64,000 nucleotides of DNA from Glycomyces tenuis DSM 44171. GTDB lineage: Bacteria > Actinomycetota > Actinomycetes > Mycobacteriales > Micromonosporaceae. Made by a program: the position numbers and the translations under genes. The DNA is taken from the NCBI RefSeq assembly GCF_000427885.1, contig NZ_ATYW01000020.1:84817-148816 (forward strand), in the 5' to 3' direction. How positions within the stretch are numbered: position 1 is the stretch's first letter; the number at the start of each line of letters is the position of its first letter. Shown in pieces: positions 15,161 through 24,008 of the stretch. The notes under the pieces were generated by a model. It had not been told where the DNA came from. It was given only the letters and a program-made list of their open reading frames with translations, and ran no database searches.

Positions 15161-16017
15161 CGACGCCCGCCACGACCTCCGCCGTCGGACGGAACCCGTT
15201 CTCCCGCCCGCTCCAGTACCTCGCGCTCCTGGTGTACATGTGCTTCCTGGCGTTCCCGCTGCTGTTCCTGCTCAGCACGGCCTTCAAGACGCCGCGCGAA
15301 CTGCGCTCGCCGGACGCCGGAATCCTGCCCCAGAGCCTCACCTGGGAGAACTTCACCTCGGCGATCGAGAAGGCCGACCTGTACACCGCGGCGGGCAACA
15401 GCCTGCTCGTCGCGGTCACGACCACCCTCATCGTCACCCTCGTCTCCCTGCCCGCCGCCTACGCCCTGGTCCGCTTCCGCACCAGGCTGCGGGCAGTGGC
15501 CACCGGCTGGATCCTGCTCAGCCAGGTCTTCCCCTTCATCCTCATCATCATTCCGCTGTTCCTGCTGATGCGGAACATCGGACTGGTCGACACGCTCCTG
15601 GGCCTGGTGATCGTGTACGCGGTGTGGGCGCTGCCGTTCTCGCTGTGGATGCTCCAGGGCTACGTGGCCGCCATCCCCGTCGAACTGGAGGAGGCCGGGG
15701 CGGTCGACGGGGCCGGCCGGCTGCGGACGCTCGCCAAGATCGTCCTGCCGCTCCTCGCCCCCGGCATCGTCGCCACCAGCCTGTTCACCTTCATCAACTC
15801 CTGGAACGAGTTCTTCTTCGCGCTCGTGCTCATCCAGGACCCGGACATGCAGACCCTGCCGCTCGCGCTGGCGCGCTTCGTCGGCGCCGAAGGGCAGGTC
15901 CAGCTCGGGCAGCTCGCCGCGGCCGCCCTCCTGGCCTGCATCCCGAGCCTCGTGTTCTTCCTGCTCATCCAGAAACGGCTCACCGCCGGACTCCTCAGCG
16001 GCGCGGTCAAGGGATGA
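15157..16017 (+). CDS. sugar-type ABC transporter permease (MalG-like)
   Basis: 286 residues, six predicted helices, with the ATPase-contact loop ELEEAGAVDGAGRLRTLAKI and the C-terminal RLTAGLLSGAVKG typical of MalG-like subunits. It pairs with the permease whose stop it overlaps, to form the membrane channel for the substrate delivered by the lipoprotein encoded next. Confidence 0.92.
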   Translation: MTTPATTSAVGRNPFSRPLQYLALLVYMCFLAFPLLFLLSTAFKTPRELRSPDAGILPQSLTWENFTSAIEKADLYTAAGNSLLVAVTTTLIVTLVSLPAAYALVRFRTRLRAVATGWILLSQVFPFILIIIPLFLLMRNIGLVDTLLGLVIVYAVWALPFSLWMLQGYVAAIPVELEEAGAVDGAGRLRTLAKIVLPLLAPGIVATSLFTFINSWNEFFFALVLIQDPDMQTLPLALARFVGAEGQVQLGQLAAAALLACIPSLVFFLLIQKRLTAGLLSGAVKG

Positions 16018-16066
16018 ACCGCCCATGACCGCGCCGACAGATCCTCACCACGAAAGAGAGAAAGCC

Positions 16067-17353
16067 ATGCGCACTCGCATCAGCGCCCGATCGGGCGCCG
16101 CGATCGTCGTCGCACTGCCCCTCGCGCTCACCGGCTGCTCGGCGTTCGGCGTCGGCGGCGACGACGAGGACGGCGCCACGCTGACCTTCCAGTCACTGGC
16201 GTTCCAGGACTCGACCATCGCCGCCACCGAGTCGATCGTCGAAGCCTGGAACGAGGAGAACCCCGACATCCAGGTCGAACTGGTCCAAGGCAGCTGGGAC
16301 AACGTCCACGACCAGCTGGTGACCCAGTTCCAGGGCGGCACCGCGCCCGACATCATCCACGACGAGTCGGCCGACATCATGGGCTTCGCCAACCAGGGCT
16401 ACCTGGCCGACCTGAGCCCCCACCTCAGCGACGAGGTGACCGCCTCGGTCTCCGACGAGGTCTGGCAGACGGTCACCACCGCGGACGGCGAGGTCGTCGC
16501 CGCGCCCACCCTGCTCCAGTCCTACGTGGTGTTCGCCAACACCGACGCCTTCGCCGACGCCGGCGTCGAGATCCCCGCCGGGGAGACGCTGACCTGGGAC
16601 GACTTCCAGGCGCTCGCGGCCGAGCTCACCGCGGGCGGCTCCTACGGCGCCGGCTGGGGCATGCAGCAGCCGACCGCCGCCGTCATGAACCTCGCCCTCG
16701 GCTTCGACGGCACCTTCTTCACCGGCGAGAGCGGCTCGATGGAGATCGAGGTCGGCGAGAACGAACTGGCCGTGCCCGAGCGCATCCACGCCATGGCCCA
16801 CCAGGACCAGTCGCTCGACCCCGTCTCGCTCACCCAGAGCGGCTCGGACGTCCTGCCGGGCTTCTTCGACGGCAAGTACGCCATGTACGTCGCGGGCAAC
16901 TACGTCGCCCAGCAGCTCGTCGAGTCCGCGCCCGAGGACTTCAACTGGGCGGTCCTGCCGCCGCTGGCCGGCACCGCCGGAGCGACCCAGGCGGCCAACC
17001 CGCAGACGATGTCCGTCGCCGCCGAGAGCGAGCACGTCGAAGAGGCCGCCGCGTTCATCGACTTCTTCATGCAGGCCGAGCACCAGGCGGCGCTCGCCGA
17101 AGGCGACTGGCTCATCCCGTCCTCGACCGAGGCCAGGGAGCTCGTCGCCGAGCACACCGCCGGCGAGAACGGCTGGGAGGCCATCCTCGCCTCCGGCGAG
17201 TCGCTGTCCGCGGCCCCCTTCCAGTCGGCGGTGAACTACCCGCAGTGGAAGGACCAGTACGCCACGCCCGCCCTCCAGCAGTACCTGGCCGATGAGATCA
17301 CCGTCGAGGAGCTCAGGCAGCAGCTCGTCGACGGCTGGGCCGAACTGGGCTGA
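16067..17353 (+). CDS. ABC transporter solute-binding lipoprotein
   Basis: 428 residues from the ATG at 16067, chosen over 16025 because a ribosome-binding site (GAAAGAGAGAAAG) precedes it and the signal peptide then starts at once. The lipobox LTGC puts the lipid anchor on Cys24. The mature part is a family 1 extracellular solute-binding protein (IVEAWNEENPDIQVELVQGSW, APDIIHDESADIMGF). It delivers substrate to the two permeases upstream. The operon suggests a glycoside, not a simple sugar. Confidence 0.9.
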   Translation: MRTRISARSGAAIVVALPLALTGCSAFGVGGDDEDGATLTFQSLAFQDSTIAATESIVEAWNEENPDIQVELVQGSWDNVHDQLVTQFQGGTAPDIIHDESADIMGFANQGYLADLSPHLSDEVTASVSDEVWQTVTTADGEVVAAPTLLQSYVVFANTDAFADAGVEIPAGETLTWDDFQALAAELTAGGSYGAGWGMQQPTAAVMNLALGFDGTFFTGESGSMEIEVGENELAVPERIHAMAHQDQSLDPVSLTQSGSDVLPGFFDGKYAMYVAGNYVAQQLVESAPEDFNWAVLPPLAGTAGATQAANPQTMSVAAESEHVEEAAAFIDFFMQAEHQAALAEGDWLIPSSTEARELVAEHTAGENGWEAILASGESLSAAPFQSAVNYPQWKDQYATPALQQYLADEITVEELRQQLVDGWAELG

Positions 17354-17375
17354 CGAACGACCGCACCCCGCGCCC

Positions 17376-17406
17376 GCCGGGGCGGCGCCGAACGCGGCGC
17401 CCCGGC
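17376..17406 (+). terminator. stem-loop between binding protein and hydrolase genes
   Basis: GCCGGGGCG (17376-17384) pairs with CGCCCCGGC (17398-17406). It is the only real gap inside the operon (87 bp). Such hairpins after binding-protein genes stabilise the upstream mRNA or partly end transcription, so that the binding protein is made in excess. Confidence 0.5.
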
Positions 17407-17440
17407 AGGCGCCGAACCGCACACGAAGCAAGGAGACACG

Positions 17441-18592
17441 ATGGACACGCTGGTGACGAAGTCGACGGGCGCGCTCGCGGGCGCGGCGGTGGGCGACGCC
17501 CTCGGCGGCGCGGCCGAAGGCAACACGCCCGAGGCGATCCAGGGACGCTACGGCGGATTCATCGAGGGGATCGTGCCCCCGTTCAACGAGGACTGGCGTC
17601 ACGCCCGGCCGATCGCCCCCTACCACAAGGGCGACGGCCACATCACCGACGACACCCTCATGACCACCGCCCTGGTCGACGTCTACGACACCGTGCGTGA
17701 CCACCTCGACGCCCACGCGATCGCCGAGCACCTGGTGCCGCTCCTCATCGGCGAGCAGCGCTGGATCCCCGAACTGGAATCCGAGTCGCTGCTGCTGCAC
17801 CGCGTCTTCCTCGCCGAGAAGTGGCTCGTCGCCCGGCTCCACTACGGACACGTCGACCCGCGCGAGGCCGGAGTGGGGAACATCGTCAACTGCGGCGCCA
17901 CGATGTACGTCGCGCCGATCGGCATCGTCAACGCCGCAGACCCCGAGGCCGCCTACGCCGAGGCGATCGACGTCGCCGGAGCCCATCAGTCCAGCTACGG
18001 GCGCGAGGCCGCCGGGGTCTTCGCCGCCGCGGTCGCCGAGGCGATGCGGCCCGGCGCCGACGTCGCATCGGTCGTCGAGACCGCCCTGCGGCTCGCCAAG
18101 GACGGCACCAGGGCCGCGATCGACGCCGTGGCGCAGGCCGCGGCCGGCGTCGACGACTGGCGGGGCGGCCTCGCCGAGCTGCGCCGCGCCGTCGAACCGT
18201 TCGACACCGTCGGCCCGCACTACCGGCAGCCCGCGATGGACGCGCGGATCCCCAGCCGTACCAAGGCCATCGAGGAGCTCCCGATCGCCCTCGGCATGCT
18301 CATCGCCGCGGACGGCGACTACCGCGAGGCCGTTCTCGGGGCCGTCAACTACGGCCGGGACTCGGATTCGATCGCCGTCATGGCCGGGTCGCTCGCCGGG
18401 GCCCTCGGCGGCGTCGGCGCCGTGCCCGCCGAATGGATCGGCGGCGTCAGCGAGGGCAGCCGCATCGACATCACCGCCACCGGCCCCGCCATCGCCGCCG
18501 TCGCCCGCGACGTGTGGGCGGCCGACGCCGAGCGCGCCGCCCGCACCGCCAAGGCCCGCAGCGCATTCGAGACGGAAACGGCCGTCCGATGA
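17441..18592 (+). CDS. ADP-ribosylglycohydrolase family enzyme, first copy
   Basis: 383 residues after a strong ribosome-binding site (AAGGAG). The two metal-binding signatures of the DraG/ARH fold are intact: TDDT at 69-72 (GHITDDTLMT) and DSDS at 307-310 (YGRDSDSIAVMAGSLAG). These hold the two Mg ions that help cleave an N- or O-ribosyl bond. There is no signal peptide, so it acts in the cytoplasm on imported material. Characterised relatives remove ADP-ribose from proteins; within a sugar-uptake operon a small-molecule ribosyl or glycosyl compound is more likely (inference). Confidence 0.85.
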   Translation: MDTLVTKSTGALAGAAVGDALGGAAEGNTPEAIQGRYGGFIEGIVPPFNEDWRHARPIAPYHKGDGHITDDTLMTTALVDVYDTVRDHLDAHAIAEHLVPLLIGEQRWIPELESESLLLHRVFLAEKWLVARLHYGHVDPREAGVGNIVNCGATMYVAPIGIVNAADPEAAYAEAIDVAGAHQSSYGREAAGVFAAAVAEAMRPGADVASVVETALRLAKDGTRAAIDAVAQAAAGVDDWRGGLAELRRAVEPFDTVGPHYRQPAMDARIPSRTKAIEELPIALGMLIAADGDYREAVLGAVNYGRDSDSIAVMAGSLAGALGGVGAVPAEWIGGVSEGSRIDITATGPAIAAVARDVWAADAERAARTAKARSAFETETAVR

Positions 18593-19932
18593 TGCGGCTC
18601 AGCTGGACGCAGCCCGAAGACCTCGTGCCGCACGCACTGGTCGCCGCCGAACTCGACGGCCGCGACGCCGCCGCGATCCGCGAACGCTGGCTCGATGCGG
18701 GCGGCGCGGCCGAAGCCGCCGTCAGCGGCGCGACGCCCGAACCCGCGCCCGAACGCCTCCGATCGCTCGCGCGCGAACTGCTCGCCGAACTCGACCGCCT
18801 GCCCGACCCCGCCGGGCTCGCCGCCGACGAACCCGAGGACGCAGACGGCATCCTCGCCTCCGCGGCGCCGCCCGAGCCGCCCGGGTCCTACAGCGCCGAC
18901 CGGGTCCTCGGCGCCTGGCTCGGCCGCGCGAGCGGCTGCCTGCTCGGCAAGCCCGTCGAGAAGATCCCCCTCGACGGCATCCGCGCCATCGCCCGCGCCA
19001 CCGGCAACTGGCCGCTCGGCTCCTACTTCACCGAGGTCGGCCTCGACCCGCGGATCGCCGCCCGCCACCCGTGGAACCGGCGGAGCCGCCCGAACAGCCT
19101 CGCCGAGAACATCGACGGCATGCCCGAGGACGACGACCTGAACTTCCCGCTGATCGCCCTCGCGCTGCTCGAACGCGTCGGCCGCGGCTTCACCACCGAC
19201 GACGTCGCCCAGTCCTGGCTGGACGACCTGCCCGGCGGGCGCGTCTTCACCGCCGAGCGCATCGCCTACCGCAACCTCCTCGACGGCTACGAGCCCGAGG
19301 CCGCGGGCAGGGTCCGCAACCCGTTCCGCGACTGGATCGGCGCGCAGATCCGCGCCGACGTCTACGGCTGGGCCAGCCCCGGCGACCCCGTGGCCGCCGC
19401 CCGCATGGCCTGGACGGACGCGCGCCTGAGCCACGGCCGCAACGGCGTCTACGGCGCGATGTTCGTCGCCGCCGCCGGCACGGCGGCCGTCGCGGGCGCC
19501 CCGATCGAGACGGTCCTGGACACCGGCCTCGCGGTCGTGCCCGAGCGCAGCCGCTACGCCGCGGCAGTGCGGCGCGGCGCCGAGATCGGCCGCGGCGGAC
19601 TCGCCGACGAGGCCGCGATCGACGCCCTCCACGCCGAATACGGCCACCTGCACTGGGTCCACGTCCTCAACAACGCCGCGCTGCTCGCCTTCGCGCTCGT
19701 CCGCGGCGACGGCGACTTCGAGCGCACCATCACGCTCGCGGTCTCCGGCGGCTGGGACACCGACTCGGTCGGCGCGACGGCGGGCGCCCTCGCCGGGGCC
19801 GTCACCGGCGCGAAGGGCCTGCCGTCCAAGTGGATCGACCCCTTGGACGACCGGCTCGCGAGCTCCGTCCCCGGCTTCGCCGGGGCACGCTTCTCCGAAC
19901 TGGCCCGACGCACCGTGGAGGTGTCCCGATGA
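18589..19932 (+). CDS. ADP-ribosylglycohydrolase family enzyme, second copy
   Basis: 447 residues; the start ATG overlaps the previous stop, and a second ATG follows at once. After about 95 residues of helical N-terminal extension, the DraG fold begins at DRVLGAWLGRASGCLLGKPV. Metal motifs are EDDD at 180-183 and DTDS at 390-393 (GGWDTDSVGATAGALAG). It differs clearly from the preceding copy, so the pair is not a recent duplication and the two probably act on different bonds or successive steps. Cytoplasmic. Confidence 0.85.
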   Translation: MMRLSWTQPEDLVPHALVAAELDGRDAAAIRERWLDAGGAAEAAVSGATPEPAPERLRSLARELLAELDRLPDPAGLAADEPEDADGILASAAPPEPPGSYSADRVLGAWLGRASGCLLGKPVEKIPLDGIRAIARATGNWPLGSYFTEVGLDPRIAARHPWNRRSRPNSLAENIDGMPEDDDLNFPLIALALLERVGRGFTTDDVAQSWLDDLPGGRVFTAERIAYRNLLDGYEPEAAGRVRNPFRDWIGAQIRADVYGWASPGDPVAAARMAWTDARLSHGRNGVYGAMFVAAAGTAAVAGAPIETVLDTGLAVVPERSRYAAAVRRGAEIGRGGLADEAAIDALHAEYGHLHWVHVLNNAALLAFALVRGDGDFERTITLAVSGGWDTDSVGATAGALAGAVTGAKGLPSKWIDPLDDRLASSVPGFAGARFSELARRTVEVSR

Positions 19933-20828
19933 AGGTCGCCATACTGGGCAGCGCCAATCTCGACCTCGTCTACGAGGTCGAACGCATCCCCGCCCCCGGC
20001 GAGACCGTCCTGGCGCGAGGATTCGCGTCCTATCCTGGAGGGAAGGGCAACAACCAGGCGGTCGCGGCAGTCCGCGCCGGGGCCGACACCGTGTTCATCG
20101 TCGCGCTCGGCCCCGACGACGCCGGTCGCCGCCTCGACACCGAAGCCCGCGCCGCCGGGATCGACGTGCGGCCCCGGTATCCGGGCGGCCCCACTGGGAC
20201 CGCGGTCATCTACGTGGACCGCCACGGCGAGAACTCCATCGTGGTCAACTCCGGCGCCAACGCGGCACTCACGAAGCTCTCCACGACCGATCTCGCGGCG
20301 ATCGACACCGCCGATGTCCTGGTCCTTCAGATGGAGACGCCCGTGCGCACGGTCGCCAAGGCCATCGCCGAGGCGAAGACCACCGGGACCGCCGTGGTCC
20401 TCAACGCCGCACCTTCCGGAGCGGTCACCCGACGGCTCGTATCCCAAGTAGACGTCCTCATCGTCAACGAGCACGAGGCCGCCGAGATCGTCGGGGAAGC
20501 CTGCGATGCCGCCGAACTCGTCTCAGAGCTCACCGCCCAGGGCTGCGCCGTGATCGTGACGCTCGGTGCCGCCGGGGCCCTGGTCGGCGTCCCCGGCGCC
20601 GCACCGGTGCGGGTACCCGCCTACGAGGTCGACGCCGTCGACACCACCGGCGCGGGCGACGCCTTCGTGGGGGCCTTCGCCGCTGTCTTCGACGGCACAG
20701 GCTTGGAAGCGCTCGTGGACGCCACCGGCTTCGCCACCGCCGCCGCCGCGATCGCCGTGCAGCGCAAGGGCGCCGTCCCATCCATTCCGACGCTGGAGGA
20801 GGTGCTGGAGTTCCGTGAAGGACGCTGA
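19929..20828 (+). CDS. PfkB family carbohydrate kinase (ribokinase-like)
   Basis: 299 residues. PfkB signature 1 (GGKGNNQAVAAVRAGAD, from residue 37) and signature 2 (DTTGAGDAFVGAF, with catalytic Asp244) are both present. Length and the PGGKGNNQ loop are closest to ribokinases. Placed directly after two ribosyl-hydrolase-family enzymes, it would phosphorylate the ribose or nucleoside they release. ATGA overlap with the preceding gene. Confidence 0.88.
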   Translation: MKVAILGSANLDLVYEVERIPAPGETVLARGFASYPGGKGNNQAVAAVRAGADTVFIVALGPDDAGRRLDTEARAAGIDVRPRYPGGPTGTAVIYVDRHGENSIVVNSGANAALTKLSTTDLAAIDTADVLVLQMETPVRTVAKAIAEAKTTGTAVVLNAAPSGAVTRRLVSQVDVLIVNEHEAAEIVGEACDAAELVSELTAQGCAVIVTLGAAGALVGVPGAAPVRVPAYEVDAVDTTGAGDAFVGAFAAVFDGTGLEALVDATGFATAAAAIAVQRKGAVPSIPTLEEVLEFREGR

Positions 20829-22824
20829 CCCCGACGAAGCGAACACCAACGAGTTCAACCCGCTGGTGCCCAGGCCGATCGACCGCCCGACGGTCCTCCC
20901 GCCCGGCGGCGCGATCGATCCCGGGCAGGGCGACGTCGCCAAGATCTTCGCGGCCCCGAGCGACCCCGCCGACTGGCCCGCGTGGCGCGCCGACCTCACC
21001 ACCTGGCGCGACGAGGCCCGTAGGCGGCTCCGCTACAGCGGCGCCGCCTACGAGGACCCCCGGACCCGCTGGGCGAGCCGCGCCTACGCCGTCGCCCAGG
21101 TGTGGCTGTGGGACGAGCGGCTCTTCGACCACGCCGAGCAGCGGTTCACCGTCGACGCCTTCCTCGAGTCGATCGCGGGCCAGGGCGGCCTCGACGGCCT
21201 CGTGCTCTGGCACGCCTACCCCGTGATCGGCATCGACGACCGCAACCAGTTCGACTTCTACCGCGATGTCCCCGGCCTCGCCGGGCTCGTCGAGGAGTTC
21301 CACGAGCGCGGCCTGCGCGTCTTCGTCGACTACAACCCCTGGGACACCGGCACGCGGCGCACCGGCCGCGACGACGCGGCCGAACTCGCCGCGCTCGTCG
21401 CCGAACTCGGCGTCGACGGCGTCTTCCTCGACACCCTCAAGGAAGGCGACGCGAAGCTGACCCGGGCGCTCACCGGGGCCGAGCCGCCGCAGGTCCTCGA
21501 AGGCGAGTCCCGCGTCCCCAACCAGCGCGTCGAAGACCACCTGCTCAGCTGGGCCCAGTGGTTCGCCGACTCCGAGGCGCCCGGCGTGCAGCGGGCCCAC
21601 TGGTACGAGCGGCGCCACATGATGCATTCCATCCGGCGCTGGAACCGCGACCACAGCGGCGAACTCCAGTCCGCGTGGATGAACGGCACCGGGATCCTGG
21701 TGTGGGACGCCGTGTTCGGCGTGTGGGTCGGCTGGAACCGGCGCGACGAGGCCACACTGCGGCGCATGCTCCGCGTGCAGCGCGCCGCCCACGGGATCCT
21801 CACGGCGGGGGAGTGGTCGCCGCTCGAAGGCGCGACGCCCGAGGCGATGACCGCCGGAGTCCACGTCTCGCGCTGGACCGAGAACGGCGTGACACTGTGG
21901 ACTCTGGTCAATCGCGGCGAACGCGACTGGCTCGGCGACCCGCTCGCCGCCGCCCTCCCCGCGGGCGGGCGCCGGTACGACGTGACCGCCGGAACCCCGG
22001 TCACCGGCGCGGTCACGGTGCCCGGCCGAGGCGTCACCGGCGTCCTCGAACTCGCGCCCGGCGCCGAGGAGCCGGCGTGGCTCGCCGGGCTCCTGCGCGA
22101 GGCCGCCGCCGACCCCGGCTCGTCCGACGCGGCCTTCCCCGCCCGCGAGGCGGTCCGCGTCGTCCCCGCGCCCTCCGAATCCGCCGGCGCGCCGAGCGAC
22201 GCGCTCCGCGTCGAGGCCGGCCCGAGGCGCCTCGAGGTGACCTACCGCCGCCGCGAGACCGGCTTCTACCAAGGCGCCCCGTACGTCGAGGAGTGGAAGC
22301 CCCTCCCGCCGCGCCTGCACGACGGCCGGCGCGAGACGCTCGACATCGAGATCCGCCGCCCGGTGGCCGTCGCCGCCCGTGAAGTCTCGGTCGGCGAGTT
22401 CCGGGCCTTCCTCGACGACACCGGCTACGAGCCGCTCGCCTCCGGGCGGTTCCTGTGCGGCGGAGGCGAAGCGGAGGCGCCCGCCACCGGAGTATCCCTT
22501 GAGGACGCCCGCGCCTATGCCGCCTGGGCCGGCGCGCGCCTGCCCGACGAGTTCGAATGGCAGCTCGCCGCCGCCCGGCCGGGCTTCCGGCGCCGCCGCC
22601 CGGCCGTGTGGAACTGGACCGAGAGCGAGCACTCCGACGGCGTCACCCGCTTCGCGATGCTCAAAGGCGGCGCCGACCACCGCAGCGAAGGCTCCGACTG
22701 GTACACCGACGGCGGCGTCCGCGACGAGACGTTCAGCCTGAAATTCCTGCTGCCGGGCCTCGGCCTCGAACGGTCGAGCAGCATCGGCTTCCGCATCGCC
22801 TGGGACTTGGGGGACCACCGATGA
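20815..22824 (+). CDS. TIM-barrel glycosidase-like protein fused to a SUMF1/FGE-like domain
   Basis: 669 residues from a GTG inside the end of the kinase gene (14-bp overlap), after GGAGGAGG. Residues about 60-330 look like an (alpha/beta)8 glycosidase barrel: DGLVLWHAYPVIGIDDRNQ, then GLRVFVDYNPWD, DGVFLDTLKEGD with Asp206, and VLEGES with Glu229/Glu231 as possible catalytic acids. A beta domain follows (to about 430). From about 510 to the end lies a sulfatase-modifying-factor-like domain (VSVGEFRAFLDDTGYEP, ARLPDEFEWQLA, SSIGFRIAWD). The copper-binding Cys pair of true formylglycine enzymes is absent, so this domain probably binds ligand or has another activity. No function is assigned. 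Confidence 0.7.
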   Translation: MKDADPDEANTNEFNPLVPRPIDRPTVLPPGGAIDPGQGDVAKIFAAPSDPADWPAWRADLTTWRDEARRRLRYSGAAYEDPRTRWASRAYAVAQVWLWDERLFDHAEQRFTVDAFLESIAGQGGLDGLVLWHAYPVIGIDDRNQFDFYRDVPGLAGLVEEFHERGLRVFVDYNPWDTGTRRTGRDDAAELAALVAELGVDGVFLDTLKEGDAKLTRALTGAEPPQVLEGESRVPNQRVEDHLLSWAQWFADSEAPGVQRAHWYERRHMMHSIRRWNRDHSGELQSAWMNGTGILVWDAVFGVWVGWNRRDEATLRRMLRVQRAAHGILTAGEWSPLEGATPEAMTAGVHVSRWTENGVTLWTLVNRGERDWLGDPLAAALPAGGRRYDVTAGTPVTGAVTVPGRGVTGVLELAPGAEEPAWLAGLLREAAADPGSSDAAFPAREAVRVVPAPSESAGAPSDALRVEAGPRRLEVTYRRRETGFYQGAPYVEEWKPLPPRLHDGRRETLDIEIRRPVAVAAREVSVGEFRAFLDDTGYEPLASGRFLCGGGEAEAPATGVSLEDARAYAAWAGARLPDEFEWQLAAARPGFRRRRPAVWNWTESEHSDGVTRFAMLKGGADHRSEGSDWYTDGGVRDETFSLKFLLPGLGLERSSSIGFRIAWDLGDHR

Positions 22825-24008
22825 CCGCACCACTGGAGGGCCTGCGCGTCCTCGACGTCTCCACGCTCTTCGCCGGGCCCATCGCGGCGACCTTCCTCGG
22901 CGACTTCGGCGCCGACGTGATCAAAGTGGAGCACCCGGCCAAGCCCGACGCCGCGCGCGGCCACGGGCCCTCGAAGGACGGCGTGAACCTGTGGTGGAAG
23001 ACCCTCGGTCGCAACAAGCGCACCGTCACCATCGACCTCGGCACCGAGGACGGCGCCGAGCTGCTGCTGCGGCTCGCCGCCGACGCCGACGTGCTCATCG
23101 AGAACTTCCGCCCCGGCACCCTCGAACGCTGGGGCCTGGGCCCCGAGGCGCTCCACCGCGCCAACCCGCGCCTCGTCGTCGCCCGCGTCACCGCCTTCGG
23201 CCAGACCGGACCGTACTCCTCCCGGCCCGGCTTCGGCAGCCTCGCCGAGGCCATGAGCGGCTTCGCGGCCCTCACCGGGCAGCCCGACGGGCCGCCGACG
23301 CTCCCGCCGTTCGGCCTCGCCGACGGCATCGCCGCGCTCGCCACCGCCTACGCCGTCCTCGTCGCGCTCCGCTCCGCCGACCGCGACGACCGCGGACAGG
23401 TCATCGACCTGGCGATCATCGAGCCGATCCTGATGCTCCTCGGCGGCCAGATCACCGCCTACGACCAGCTCGGCACCCTCCAGCCCCGCAGCGGGAACCG
23501 CTCGGTCAACAACGCGCCGCGCAACGTCTACCGCACCGGCGAGGGCGACTGGGTCGCCGTCTCCACCAGCTCGCAGTCGATCGCCGAGCGCGTCATGCGC
23601 CTGGTCGGCCGCGGCGACCTCGTCGACGAGCCCTGGTTCGCCTCCGGGCACACCAGAGCCGGGCACGCCGACGAGCTCGACGCGGCCGTCGCCGCCTGGA
23701 TCGAGGCCAGGCCCACCGGCGAGGTCATCGCGGCCTTCGAGGACGCGCAGGCGGCCGTCGCCCCCGTCTACGACGTGCGCGGCGTCCTCGCCGACCCCCA
23801 GTACCGGGCGATCGGGACCGTCCAGACCGTCGACGACGACGAGCTCGGGCCGGTCAAGATGCAGAACGTGCTCTTCCGGCTCTCCGAGACGCCGGGCGCG
23901 ATCCGCTGGACCGGCCGGCCCCACGGCCGGGACACCGACGAGGTCCTCGCCGAGGCCGGCGTCACCCGCGAACAGCTCGAACTCCTGCGCCGCAAGGGGG
24001 TCGTATGA
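22821..24008 (+). CDS. CaiB/BaiF family CoA-transferase
   Basis: 395 residues, family III CoA-transferase. The N-terminus GLRVLDVSTLFAGPIAATFLG and VIKVEHP are typical, as is NFRPGTLERWGLG. The catalytic Asp that forms the acyl anhydride is probably Asp168 (FGLADGIAAL). Enzymes of this family move CoA between carboxylic acids. With the lyase encoded next it would activate and then cleave an organic acid, the usual CoA-transferase/CoA-ester lyase pairing. Start overlaps the previous stop by 4 bp. Confidence 0.9.
   Translation: MTAPLEGLRVLDVSTLFAGPIAATFLGDFGADVIKVEHPAKPDAARGHGPSKDGVNLWWKTLGRNKRTVTIDLGTEDGAELLLRLAADADVLIENFRPGTLERWGLGPEALHRANPRLVVARVTAFGQTGPYSSRPGFGSLAEAMSGFAALTGQPDGPPTLPPFGLADGIAALATAYAVLVALRSADRDDRGQVIDLAIIEPILMLLGGQITAYDQLGTLQPRSGNRSVNNAPRNVYRTGEGDWVAVSTSSQSIAERVMRLVGRGDLVDEPWFASGHTRAGHADELDAAVAAWIEARPTGEVIAAFEDAQAAVAPVYDVRGVLADPQYRAIGTVQTVDDDELGPVKMQNVLFRLSETPGAIRWTGRPHGRDTDEVLAEAGVTREQLELLRRKGVV

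Noticed and set aside
17697-20828. A 1043-codon plus-strand frame overlapping both ADP-ribosylglycohydrolase genes and the kinase
   Set aside because: Only its last 300 codons (the PfkB kinase) have recognisable motifs; the rest is Pro/Arg/Ser-rich out-of-frame sequence.
20815-22824. A sulfatase-maturing formylglycine-generating enzyme
   Set aside because: The C-terminal fold fits, but the copper-binding cysteines are missing and no sulfatase gene is nearby.
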